Origin: a virus
Strand: one strand, 5' to 3'
DNA length: 22,819 nt
IMG/VR virus record: IMGVR_UViG_3300024518_002657
Span: 1 to 22,819 of that record
Below, piece by piece: positions 5,263-10,673 of the stretch. The notes below the pieces were generated by a model, which saw nothing but the letters and a program-made list of their open reading frames with translations, made no database searches and was not told the origin of the DNA. Positions within the stretch are counted from its first letter, which is position 1; every line of letters begins with the position of its first letter. A program made the translations under genes and the position numbers.

Positions 5263-5530
5263 GATGGCCTCCCGTGCGGCTCGAGAACATACTGATATGC
5301 GGCCCGTTGGTCGGTGACCCCACCGTGGGCCCCTCATAGGTCGAGGCCACGTTCTCCTTGCCATAGCCGACCGGCAGGACGCGCCGCAGAGACTCGGCGC
5401 TGAGTTGGCTGCCGCGCTGGCTCCCGGTCAGGGTGGGGGCTTGTGGGTCGACGCGGTCAAGATAGCCATCCCAGTCAACCACGTAGTGCACCCCCCCGTA
5501 ACACACAGCCCGTCGGTGTCTGCGATCCAC
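5249..5530 (-). CDS. hypothetical protein (93 aa)
   Basis: GTG at 5530 shares its first base with the end of the preceding TAG (TAGTG), with GGGGAGGA 7 bases upstream, and the frame runs to TAG at 5249. The protein begins VDRRHRRAVCYGGVHYVVDW and continues with text balanced in charge and polarity (e.g. LRRVLPVGYGKENVASTYEG). No membrane segment or known motif is seen. A longer in-frame start at 5803 would overlap the upstream RMF-like gene completely and is rejected. Confidence 0.6.
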   Translation of the reverse strand: MDRRHRRAVCYGGVHYVVDWDGYLDRVDPQAPTLTGSQRGSQLSAESLRRVLPVGYGKENVASTYEGPTVGSPTNGPHISMFSSRTGGHRARS

Positions 5531-5775
5531 TAGTCGTCCTCCCCCGATGCTCCTGGGTGCTGGGCGGCGTACTCGCCCCATCCAACGCCCTTCCATCCAG
5601 CCGTCCAGGCCCGTGCGACCTTGCCGATGTAGGGGTTGAACCAGACCGGCTGACCCGCAGCCCTGGCCCGTGCCCCTCGCCGCCGGGCCTCGAAGACCTC
5701 CACCGTGCCCATCTTCTCGCCGGTCTTCTTGCGTCGCCGGTCGACGTCCTCGTCTGTCAGGTGCAGGAATCCCAT
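5530..5775 (-). CDS. ribosome modulation factor (RMF/CrpP)-like small protein
   Basis: An 81-aa protein starting at ATG 5775, directly abutting the stop of the membrane peptide (TAGATG). The middle has the pattern G-x3-ARAAGQPVWFNPYIGKVARAWTAGWKG, with the NPY...AW..GW spacing of the ribosome modulation factor family, which dimerises 70S ribosomes in stationary phase, and of its plasmid and phage relatives. It has an extra charged N-terminus (MGFLHLTDEDVDRRRKKTG) and an acidic C-terminus. The similarity is recognised by eye and needs a profile search. A phage copy could modulate host translation or bind nucleic acid. Confidence 0.5.
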   Translation of the reverse strand: MGFLHLTDEDVDRRRKKTGEKMGTVEVFEARRRGARARAAGQPVWFNPYIGKVARAWTAGWKGVGWGEYAAQHPGASGEDD

Positions 5776-5859
5776 CTACTGCTGTCCCCTCGTGCTCCAC
5801 CACTGCGCCACGAGGCCCACCGTGAGACCCACTGCGACGACGATGTAAACCGTGGTCAT
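5776..5859 (-). CDS. 27-aa single-pass membrane peptide
   Basis: ATG at 5859 overlaps the TGA of the orphan methyltransferase fragment (ATGA), and the TAG at 5776-5778 abuts the ATG of the RMF-like gene. The peptide begins MTTVYIVVAVGLTVGLVAQW and ends STRGQQ: one membrane helix plus a short polar tail. A longer in-frame start at 6129 exists, but that part overlaps two other genes. The role is unknown; small hydrophobic peptides of this type occur in phage operons as inhibitors or lysis helpers. Confidence 0.5.
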   Translation of the reverse strand: MTTVYIVVAVGLTVGLVAQWWSTRGQQ

Positions 5860-6032
5860 ATGCCTAACTCGCCAGCGAGCCTGATATAGGCCGCTGATGC
5901 CTGCTGGGGCACGACCCCATTCCCCAGGAGTCGGAGTCGCTGCTGCTGCGCCGCCCTGGATGTCTGGCCCTTGGGGAACCCGTACGGCGAGGCCGGCTGC
6001 TGACCGGTGCCGTGCTTGATCACCTTGATCAC
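5856..6032 (-). CDS. orphan C-terminal piece of a C5 methyltransferase (58 aa)
   Basis: GTG at 6032 overlaps the upstream TGA (GTGA), and the TGA at 5856 overlaps the next ATG. Residues from about 31 read RLRLLGNGVVPQQASAAYIR and end LAGELGI, almost the same as the last part of the methyltransferase at 3860 (RLRLLGNGVVPQQAAAAYRY). None of motifs I, IV, VI or VIII is present, so it cannot be active alone. It may be a recombination remnant, or a maintained fragment that supplies the motif X region in trans. The overlaps at both ends show the operon has kept it as a tidy gene, which argues against simple debris. Confidence 0.6.
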   Translation of the reverse strand: MIKVIKHGTGQQPASPYGFPKGQTSRAAQQQRLRLLGNGVVPQQASAAYIRLAGELGI

Positions 6033-6223
6033 TGGTCGTCCCCGTTGCGCCGGGCGTCGATGGCATCATCGACCGCCTTATCGCACAACCCGGCGTCCCG
6101 CTCGTCGCAGTCTCGACAGCGGGGCTCATACTCCGCTGGGTTGTCGTGCGTCTGCCGCCGCGTCTGGCACAGATACCAGTCCCGCGTGGTCTGCTGGCAC
6201 CAGTCGCACGTTTCTATGTTCAT
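6029..6223 (-). CDS. small zinc-finger protein (64 aa)
   Basis: A 64-aa protein starting MNIETCDWCQQTTRDWYLC and continuing with CRDCDERDAGLC, giving two CxxC pairs plus two further cysteines: a probable zinc-binding module. The C-terminus is acidic and polar. ATG at 6223 lies 4 bases after the stop of the SSB-tail protein, and its TGA overlaps the next GTG. The function is unknown. Confidence 0.6.
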   Translation of the reverse strand: MNIETCDWCQQTTRDWYLCQTRRQTHDNPAEYEPRCRDCDERDAGLCDKAVDDAIDARRNGDDQ

Positions 6224-6227
6224 GAGA

Positions 6228-6653
6228 CTAGAACGGGATCTCGTCGATGCCGAGCGGCGCGGCGTCGTTGCCCGTCAGCACCGGCGACCCGAGCGGTTCG
6301 GCTGGTGCCTCTGCCGGCGCGGCGGGTGCGACCGGTTCGGGCACCATCTGCACCCGGATGCAGTTGACCGGCTTCCCCTGAAACTCGGTCGTGTCCTTGG
6401 CCAGCGTGATCTGATGGCCGCCCCACTGGTCGGTGTCGGGCTGGTGCGTGACCGCGGCGATCCTATTAAAATTGGTCTTATTCAACACCAACGTGCGCTC
6501 GGTGTTGCGGAACGTGACGATCGGCTTCACGTCCTTGTCTGAGCCTTGCCCGACCTCGCCCATGGCCACCGACACGATCGTGAGCCGTGCCGGTCCCTTC
6601 TCGAGGTCTTCCCATTTAAGATGCGCTCCGGGGAATGCGTCGTTTGCCTTCAT
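6228..6653 (-). CDS. OB-fold-like protein with SSB-type acidic tail (141 aa)
   Basis: ATG at 6653 overlaps the upstream TGA (GCATGA) and has GAGGAGG 9 bases upstream. The core carries ARLTIVSV, KPIVTFRNTERTLVLNKTNF (about 43-62), QITLAKDTTEFQGKPVNCIR and a Pro/Ala-rich linker ending in PLGIDEIPF. The core matches, from memory, a widespread phage family found beside replication genes. The last residues resemble the acidic, aromatic tip by which single-stranded DNA-binding proteins recruit partner enzymes. The likely role is in phage replication or recombination as an SSB-like or accessory protein. An in-frame extension upstream of 6653 lies inside another gene and is rejected. Confidence 0.7.
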   Translation of the reverse strand: MKANDAFPGAHLKWEDLEKGPARLTIVSVAMGEVGQGSDKDVKPIVTFRNTERTLVLNKTNFNRIAAVTHQPDTDQWGGHQITLAKDTTEFQGKPVNCIRVQMVPEPVAPAAPAEAPAEPLGSPVLTGNDAAPLGIDEIPF

Positions 6654-7132
6654 GCGGTGGTGCCTCCTCTGTTGGTGAACGTGTCGAACGGGGTGGTGGT
6701 CTGTTGTGGCTGCGAGCCGCGCGCAGCGAGCGCGTGGTGCAGCGCGTATTTGAACGGGGATAGCGTCAGCGAGCCAATGACCCGCAGCACGCTGTCCAGT
6801 TCGCGGGCCTCCTCCAGCGAGAGACGCCCGATCGAGATCCACGCGCCGCCAGGCTTCGACAGCACACGGATCAACTCACCGTGGATGGGGTCCAAGAGAA
6901 TATTGGCCCACCGGCTCGCATGAATGCTGTCGAGCGCGTTGACCAACGCCCAGGCTTCGTCATAGGCCAGTCGGCTGATGCCGATCCACTCGTCGGCGTG
7001 GCAGTCGATCCCGCGCATCTCCCGGTCCACCAGCGCCATGACCGTGACATCGCCACCCGGAGCCTCGGCGGGACCGTGCCGGCGCACGTCCATCTCGAGC
7101 GGGTGCGTGCCGCGGGCGTTGGTGCGCCTCAT
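6650..7132 (-). CDS. hypothetical protein (160 aa)
   Basis: A 160-aa soluble protein: ATG at 7132 overlaps the upstream TGA (ATGA) and its own TGA overlaps the SSB-tail gene. There are two similar halves: DEWIGISRLAYDEAWALVNA (about 47-66) and GAWISIGRLSLEEARELDSV (about 95-114), each followed by a helix. An internal duplication of a strand-plus-helix unit is therefore likely. The C-terminus is polar, rich in Gln and Thr. Family not recognised. Its position between the regulator and the SSB-tail gene suggests DNA replication or repair. Confidence 0.65.
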   Translation of the reverse strand: MRRTNARGTHPLEMDVRRHGPAEAPGGDVTVMALVDREMRGIDCHADEWIGISRLAYDEAWALVNALDSIHASRWANILLDPIHGELIRVLSKPGGAWISIGRLSLEEARELDSVLRVIGSLTLSPFKYALHHALAARGSQPQQTTTPFDTFTNRGGTTA

Positions 7133-7464
7133 ACTGGGTCACTCCGCCGGTCGCGCTCGGCATGGTCGAGGTATGCGTCCACGATGGCATCGACAAACGG
7201 CGTGCCAAGGTCGCGGGGACCGGCGTCGCGGGCGTAGTGCCGGGCCACGGTGTCCACCTCCTCGGCCTCGACGTTGGTCATGCGGATAGCGATCCGCGCC
7301 CAGCGCAGCAAGGCGGCCACCTCCTCGGTAGGAGTGGAGCCGATGCCGTCGTAGCCCAACGACTGGGCCAGGGATGTCGCCACATTCAGCACGGCGATCG
7401 GTTGCCCGCCGAGGTCGGGGTTCCACGAGCGGGCGGCCGTTTGTGATAGTCTTGGGGTTGCCAA
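7129..7464 (-). CDS. hypothetical protein (111 aa), TTG start
   Basis: A TTG at 7464 preceded by GAGGAGG with 5-6 base spacing decides the start; no better ATG exists. The product is mainly helical (IAVLNVATSLAQSLGY, EEVAALLRWARIAIRMTN, VDTVARHYARD) with acidic patches. No known motif is visible. It is the first gene after a hairpin-bearing gap downstream of the XRE regulator and is coupled to the following gene through ATGA. Confidence 0.6.
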   Translation of the reverse strand: MATPRLSQTAARSWNPDLGGQPIAVLNVATSLAQSLGYDGIGSTPTEEVAALLRWARIAIRMTNVEAEEVDTVARHYARDAGPRDLGTPFVDAIVDAYLDHAERDRRSDPV

Positions 7465-7484
7465 ACTGCACCTCCTCTGTTTGT

Positions 7485-7523
7485 GGGGCCCGGTAGATGT
7501 CCACTCTACTGGGCCCCGTTTTT
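7485..7523 (+). terminator. terminator-like hairpin with T-run, plus-strand sense
   Basis: On the plus strand GGGGCCCGGTAGA (7485-7497), loop TGTCCAC, then TCTACTGGGCCCC (7505-7517), pairing at 12 of 13 positions, followed by GTTTTT (7518-7523). This is a good intrinsic terminator for transcription in the plus direction, yet all genes run on the minus strand. In minus-strand RNA it is a leader hairpin just upstream of the TTG-start gene. Confidence 0.55.
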
Positions 7524-7526
7524 CGT

Positions 7527-7724
7527 TCAGGTCAAGTCCGGGAACAATTCAACACGCGGCACCGCGAGCACCGCCGACAGCTTGAGCTGTTGCGCGGGGT
7601 CCGGGTCCGCCGTGCCCCGTTCCCACTTCCACAGCGTGGTGGGGGACACATCGAGCAGCACGGCTAGTTCGCCCTGCCGCAGTGTGCGCGCTTTCCGCGC
7701 GGTGGTCAGTGTGGTGCGAGCCAT
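7527..7724 (-). CDS. XRE/Cro-CI family helix-turn-helix regulator
   Basis: A compact 65-aa DNA-binding protein. ARKARTLRQGELAVLLDVSP followed by TTLWKWERGTADPDP is the standard XRE helix-turn-helix with its WERG turn, and the C-terminus is short, so it is Cro-like in size and lacks a CI-type peptidase domain. ATG at 7724 is chosen as the first in-frame start; no strong ribosome binding site is seen. It stands at the head of the replication/modification genes with an AT-rich upstream gap, suggesting that it controls them or itself. Confidence 0.85.
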   Translation of the reverse strand: MARTTLTTARKARTLRQGELAVLLDVSPTTLWKWERGTADPDPAQQLKLSAVLAVPRVELFPDLT

Positions 7725-7730
7725 GCGAAC

Positions 7731-7761
7731 AGCTTACCACACCCCACGCCTAAAGTGTAAA
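7731..7761 (-). promoter_or_regulatory. possible promoter for the XRE regulator
   Basis: In the short gap upstream of the regulator, the minus strand has TTTACA (7756-7761, five of six to TTGACA) and a weak TAAGCT (7731-7736), 19 bases apart. The adjoining TAAATTATTTA palindrome (7758-7768) is one of few AT-rich spots in this high-GC region. The -10 match is poor. Confidence 0.25.
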
Positions 7762-7992
7762 TTATTTATTACCGGTGGGCTTATTGCGCTTGTGCTTCAC
7801 CGCTGAATGGAGCCCCATGCCGGTCAGCAGGCTCCCCAACGCCACCTCGGCGGCCTGCTGGGACGGTTGCCACATCCATGACATGAAGACCGCGAGGCTC
7901 TCCGGCGGTGAGTCGTAGACCGCACAGCCAGACACGATCGTGAGCAGCCCCACCAGGAAGGCGCGCAACAGTTCGGTCTGGATCGGGGTCAT
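7762..7992 (-). CDS. holin-like membrane protein (76 aa)
   Basis: ATG at 7992 overlaps the TGA of the preceding gene (ATGA). The N-terminal segment LLRAFLVGLLTIVSGCAVY (about 8-26) is a clear membrane helix; a second, weaker one is AAEVALGSLLTGMGLHSAV (about 47-65). The C-terminus KHKRNKPTGNK is strongly basic. Size, two helices and a basic tail fit a class II holin, and the gene directly follows endolysin-type genes. The assignment is by architecture only. Confidence 0.5.
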   Translation of the reverse strand: MTPIQTELLRAFLVGLLTIVSGCAVYDSPPESLAVFMSWMWQPSQQAAEVALGSLLTGMGLHSAVKHKRNKPTGNK

Positions 7993-8426
7993 TGTTCCGG
8001 GGGTGGCCAGACGGGATCGGGGAGGTGGCGCCGCTGGGCCCAGTTGTCCCGCCACGCCTTCCAGCCACACAGGCGCAGCACCAGAAACCGGAACCAGGCG
8101 ATCGGGTCGAGCCACCGCACCGGCGAGCGCGTCATGCTCGAGCACAGCATCAGCCAGTCCGCTTGACGGCGAGAGACGATCTCGAACGAGCCCGGCCGAG
8201 GCACAAAACCGCTCCGGTTGGCATTGCCGGCGGCGACACTGGCGACGGTCTGCCGGGTGCGGTAGTGCACATCGTGTTCCAGGCAGGCCGCCCGGTACAG
8301 TTCACTCGCTGGGCCTGAGCATCCGTCGGCCCCCAGGCGCCGGGCGATGCCGCGTACCAGTTCCCAATGGTCCCAGTCATGCGGGCCGTGCGGGTGCGGG
8401 CTCTTGACCCACGCCCAGAGCCTCAC
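7989..8426 (-). CDS. phospholipase A2-like domain protein
   Basis: A 145-aa protein from GTG 8426 (GTGA overlap with the endolysin stop). It contains LGADGCSGPA (31-40) and AACLEHDVHYRTR (46-58), resembling the Cys-x-x-His-Asp catalytic helix of secreted phospholipases A2, where His-Asp activates water and cysteines form disulfides. A Trp-rich segment follows (RWLDPIAWFRFLVLRL) that may associate with membrane. Its place between endolysin and holin candidates suggests a part in lysis or envelope damage. Calcium-loop glycine residues are not evident, so activity is uncertain. Confidence 0.5.
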   Translation of the reverse strand: MRLWAWVKSPHPHGPHDWDHWELVRGIARRLGADGCSGPASELYRAACLEHDVHYRTRQTVASVAAGNANRSGFVPRPGSFEIVSRRQADWLMLCSSMTRSPVRWLDPIAWFRFLVLRLCGWKAWRDNWAQRRHLPDPVWPPPEQ

Positions 8427-8779
8427 GGGTAGACCTGGCCTTTCTTGACCTGTGCGTGCAGGTGTTCGTTCGGCGTGCCAAGGCTTTCCAGAATGACGGT
8501 GAACCGCGCGCCGAGGATCTCCGCAAACCGCTTGCGAAACTTCCGCTTTGACGCTGTCGACCCCATGGCGTTGGACGCGGGGGGGCCTTTGGTGCGGAAG
8601 TCGATCGCGTCGTCAGTGTAGTGCCGTGAGTGCGTGGAGTGGCGGCTGTCGTTCACCGACGTGATGACCAGCACCGTGGGATATCCGAGGTCGGACTGTG
8701 TGGCCAGCGCGCAGTTCTCGATATGCGACAGCGACAAGGTGCGATGGTGAACCCGGACGCCGGCTTTATAGGCGAGCAT
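8423..8779 (-). CDS. M15-type peptidase, probable endolysin
   Basis: A 118-aa protein with the zinc-peptidase signature of the D-Ala-D-Ala carboxypeptidase/VanY group: SRHYTDDAID (51-60, zinc ligands His53 and Asp60) and NEHLHAQ (104-110, catalytic Glu105 and zinc His108). It would cleave peptide cross-links of peptidoglycan. There is no signal peptide, as expected for a holin-dependent endolysin. ATG at 8779 overlaps the preceding TGA as TGATG; the stop overlaps the next GTG. It is shorter than many M15 endolysins and has no cell-wall-binding domain. Confidence 0.7.
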   Translation of the reverse strand: MLAYKAGVRVHHRTLSLSHIENCALATQSDLGYPTVLVITSVNDSRHSTHSRHYTDDAIDFRTKGPPASNAMGSTASKRKFRKRFAEILGARFTVILESLGTPNEHLHAQVKKGQVYP

Positions 8780-9267
8780 CAGAACAACCCCGTGGGAATG
8801 GCCAGGTAGACCATGGTGGAAAAATACCCGCGGTCGGCATAGCGGAACGCGGCGGCCTCGCCGGTGGCCGGGTCAATGGGCGGCGGCTCTCCGACCGTGA
8901 ACTCCTCGCCGAGAATGGGCCCGCGTTCGAACCACGCACCGACGCCGACCCGGAAGCCGGCGAGCTCGACCAGGACGCCGGTCCCCGCTGCGCCCAACAG
9001 CGTCTCGTCCGACAGCGCGCCGGCGACCATGGGGCCGATGCGGAGGCCGCGCCAGGGCCAGGTGACGTGAGCGGCGGCCATGGGACGCACGACCCCTGTC
9101 CCCTGGACGGCGACCCTGGTGACGCCGGTCACGTCCAGCGTGTGCGTGTCGGCTTGCCGGCCGATCGTGTTCATCGTCAAGGCAAAGCCGCCCGAGACGC
9201 CCACCTCCTGCGCGACGGCTGAGGCGGTCCAGAGCAACAGCAGCGCCAACGCGATCGGCAGTCTCAT
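8779..9267 (-). CDS. secreted beta-rich protein, possible outer membrane protein
   Basis: A 162-aa protein with a textbook signal peptide, MRLPIALALLLLWTASAVAQ, and a predicted cut after Ala-Gln near residue 20. The mature part alternates hydrophobic and polar residues in strand-like blocks (VTRVAVQGTGVV, LVELAGFRVGVGAWF, YFSTMVYLAIPTGLF). It ends in phenylalanine, as outer membrane beta-barrels do for recognition by the Bam machinery. Phage-encoded outer membrane proteins such as Lom of lambda alter the lysogen surface; this could be similar. It lies between a glycoside-hydrolase-like gene and the endolysin. The assignment is by architecture. Confidence 0.5.
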   Translation of the reverse strand: MRLPIALALLLLWTASAVAQEVGVSGGFALTMNTIGRQADTHTLDVTGVTRVAVQGTGVVRPMAAAHVTWPWRGLRIGPMVAGALSDETLLGAAGTGVLVELAGFRVGVGAWFERGPILGEEFTVGEPPPIDPATGEAAAFRYADRGYFSTMVYLAIPTGLF

Positions 9268-9271
9268 CGGG

Positions 9272-10270
9272 TCACCCGTTCATGCGTCCGAACCGCTCCA
9301 GTGGGATCCGGTTCCCCACCACGTCCGCGCAGACCTGCGCCCGTCTCGCGGCCTCGGCGAGGTCTTGCCCACCGCCAGGCCGATCAGGATAGTCCGGGCG
9401 GCTGTGTTCGAAGATGCAGATCCCGTGTCCGGTGGCCTCGGCGACCACCACGGCTTGTTCTGTCCGGTCGCGCAACTCGGCGTCGTCGCAGCGTTTCGGC
9501 CACTGCTGGAGCCGCACGGCGTGCGGTGGTAAGTGGTTCCAGAGCTGAAACCCGCCTTGCACGTCTGGGTTGCCGTTGTGGTAGCGCGGGGCCCAATGGA
9601 ACCCGACGTGGCGGCCGTGCGTGTTGACCTCTCGGCAGTAACGACGGATGGCGGGGTTGCGGTCCTGGCCGATCCGCCACTGCGGGACCTCGTTGATCTC
9701 CCAGGTGAGGCCCATATACATCGCCACATGCTCGTGCGTGGCGTCGATCACCCGCTGGTCTTCGCTGATGAGTTGAGCGAGCCCACCGCCCTGGTCCATC
9801 ATCTCGATCGTTTGGCGCTGGTCGTGTAGGCTCAGGCACGGGATCAGACCGGCGGTGCGAGTTTCTATCAGCACGGCAACCAGGTGGTCCAGCGATACAT
9901 CGCTCTGGAAACAGTCGAACCCACCCCGGGTATAAAGTGGCTGCCAGTTGTCTTGTTGCCCGTTGATCCACACATGGGTCGACCCCTGCGCCTTGGTCCA
10001 GGTGAAAAACTCCCGCCGCATCGCCGCCGACCAGGCCAGCAGACTCGGGGAAAAATAGAACACCTGATCAAATAGAAAGTTGCCGCGCCAATTTCCTAGC
10101 GTGATCGGCACCATGGGGCCAGGCAATGGGCCAGGCAATGGGTCAGGCAACGGGTCCAGGTCAGCCCCCATCGCAGAAATGGCCTTGCCGTCGGCGTCTC
10201 TGTACACCACGACGTTGGCGTCCTTCTCTTGAAACACCAGCGAGTATCCGGGAATGCGGGCAATGATCAT
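9272..10270 (-). CDS. glycoside hydrolase-like (TIM-barrel type) protein
   Basis: A 332-aa protein. An N-terminal module of about 40 residues (IPGYSLVFQEKDANVVVYRD) is joined by a Pro-rich linker with repeated DPLP/GPLP units (about 39-52) to a large Trp-rich domain. The pattern FFTWTKAQGSTHVWINGQQD, IPCLSLHDQ, LTWEINEVPQW, HVGFHWAPRYHNG, GICIFEHSRPDYPD reads like successive beta strands of a glycosidase barrel with carboxylates at strand ends. It may be a virion-associated depolymerase or a protein that binds surface sugar. ATG at 10270 overlaps the upstream TGA. I do not recognise a specific GH family. Confidence 0.5.
   Translation of the reverse strand: MIIARIPGYSLVFQEKDANVVVYRDADGKAISAMGADLDPLPDPLPGPLPGPMVPITLGNWRGNFLFDQVFYFSPSLLAWSAAMRREFFTWTKAQGSTHVWINGQQDNWQPLYTRGGFDCFQSDVSLDHLVAVLIETRTAGLIPCLSLHDQRQTIEMMDQGGGLAQLISEDQRVIDATHEHVAMYMGLTWEINEVPQWRIGQDRNPAIRRYCREVNTHGRHVGFHWAPRYHNGNPDVQGGFQLWNHLPPHAVRLQQWPKRCDDAELRDRTEQAVVVAEATGHGICIFEHSRPDYPDRPGGGQDLAEAARRAQVCADVVGNRIPLERFGRMNG
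10105..10158. repeat. short tandem repeat encoding a Pro-rich linker
   Basis: Degenerate 12-base units of the type GGGCCAGGCAAT on the plus strand encode repeated proline-leucine-proline tetrapeptides in the linker of the glycoside-hydrolase-like protein. Variable-length linkers like this usually join independently folded domains. Confidence 0.7.
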
Positions 10271-10611
10271 GAGGCGATCTTCTTTTCGAGATCCGCTTTC
10301 AGGATGCCGAGGTCGACGACCAGGGTTTGTAACCGGTCGATCACTTCCGGCGATGACTGTTTCTCCACGGCGGTGGTCAGCGAGTCGATGCGATCGCCCA
10401 GGCCCTTGAACTTGAGATCCAAGACCTCGCGCGTCATGAACGGATCACATGCCTGCTTGATGGACGAGTCCACGGAGCGCATGGTCGAGAGCTGTAGGTA
10501 CTTGAAACCAGTGGTCCAGATCGCCCCTGTGGCGGGCCGTAATGGCTGTGACCGCCGACCAGGTGAGTGTGACTGCTGATGGCACGTCTGAGATCGCCTC
10601 CTCGTTGCCAT
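10267..10611 (-). CDS. small coiled-coil protein, start and frame uncertain
   Basis: The certain part is the C-terminus, from about MTREVLDLKFKGLGDRIDSL onward, a predicted coiled coil that ends LEKKIAS and whose TGA overlaps the next ATG. ATG at 10437 overlaps the stop of another frame (TCATGA), giving 56 aa. ATG at 10611, with GAAGGAG upstream, gives 114 aa but a poor-looking N-terminus. The segment GAIWTTGFKYLQLSTMRSVD in the longer frame looks like the end of a membrane helix, and its start appears in another frame (see 10445-10585), so a frameshift is likely. Similar phage proteins combine one membrane segment with a coiled coil. Confidence 0.5.
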   Translation of the reverse strand: MATRRRSQTCHQQSHSPGRRSQPLRPATGAIWTTGFKYLQLSTMRSVDSSIKQACDPFMTREVLDLKFKGLGDRIDSLTTAVEKQSSPEVIDRLQTLVVDLGILKADLEKKIAS

Positions 10612-10673
10612 ACGTCGTTTACTCCTTCTCCGGCGTTTACGTGCTGCACGAGGTCACTTTCTAAGATTGCCAT
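10434..10673 (-). CDS. alternative overlapping frame (79 aa)
   Basis: ATG at 10673 overlaps the stop of the membrane/coiled-coil gene by 20 bases, and the TGA at 10434 overlaps ATG 10437 in the TCATGA manner, so the frame is well placed for coupling. The N-terminal third (MAILESDLVQHVNAGEGVND) looks protein-like, while the rest (Ser/Pro/Arg-rich) does not. Either it is a real short gene, or only its first part is translated and the remainder is out of frame because of an indel. Confidence 0.35.
   Translation of the reverse strand: MAILESDLVQHVNAGEGVNDVWQRGGDLRRAISSHTHLVGGHSHYGPPQGRSGPLVSSTYSSRPCAPWTRPSSRHVIRS
10445..10585 (-). pseudogene. third frame holding a probable membrane-helix start, frameshift suspected
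   Basis: From GTG 10585, with GAGGAGG 11 bases upstream, this frame reads VPSAVTLTWSAVTAITA and then turns unlike protein (RHRGDLDHWF). Joining it near 10525-10545 to the 10267-10611 frame yields LTWSAVTAITA followed by ATGAIWTTGFKYLQ, a continuous membrane helix followed by the coiled coil. A one-base change or a programmed shift would explain it. Confidence 0.35.

Noticed and set aside
5249-5803. A 184-codon minus-strand frame starting at 5803.
   Set aside because: Its first half lies inside the RMF-like gene in another frame and is Arg/Gly-rich; only the part from GTG 5530 is accepted.
7139-7504. A 121-codon frame from GTG 7504 overlapping the TTG-start gene.
   Set aside because: Its start lies in the hairpin loop, it has no ribosome binding site, and its C-terminal half is Arg-rich shadow text.
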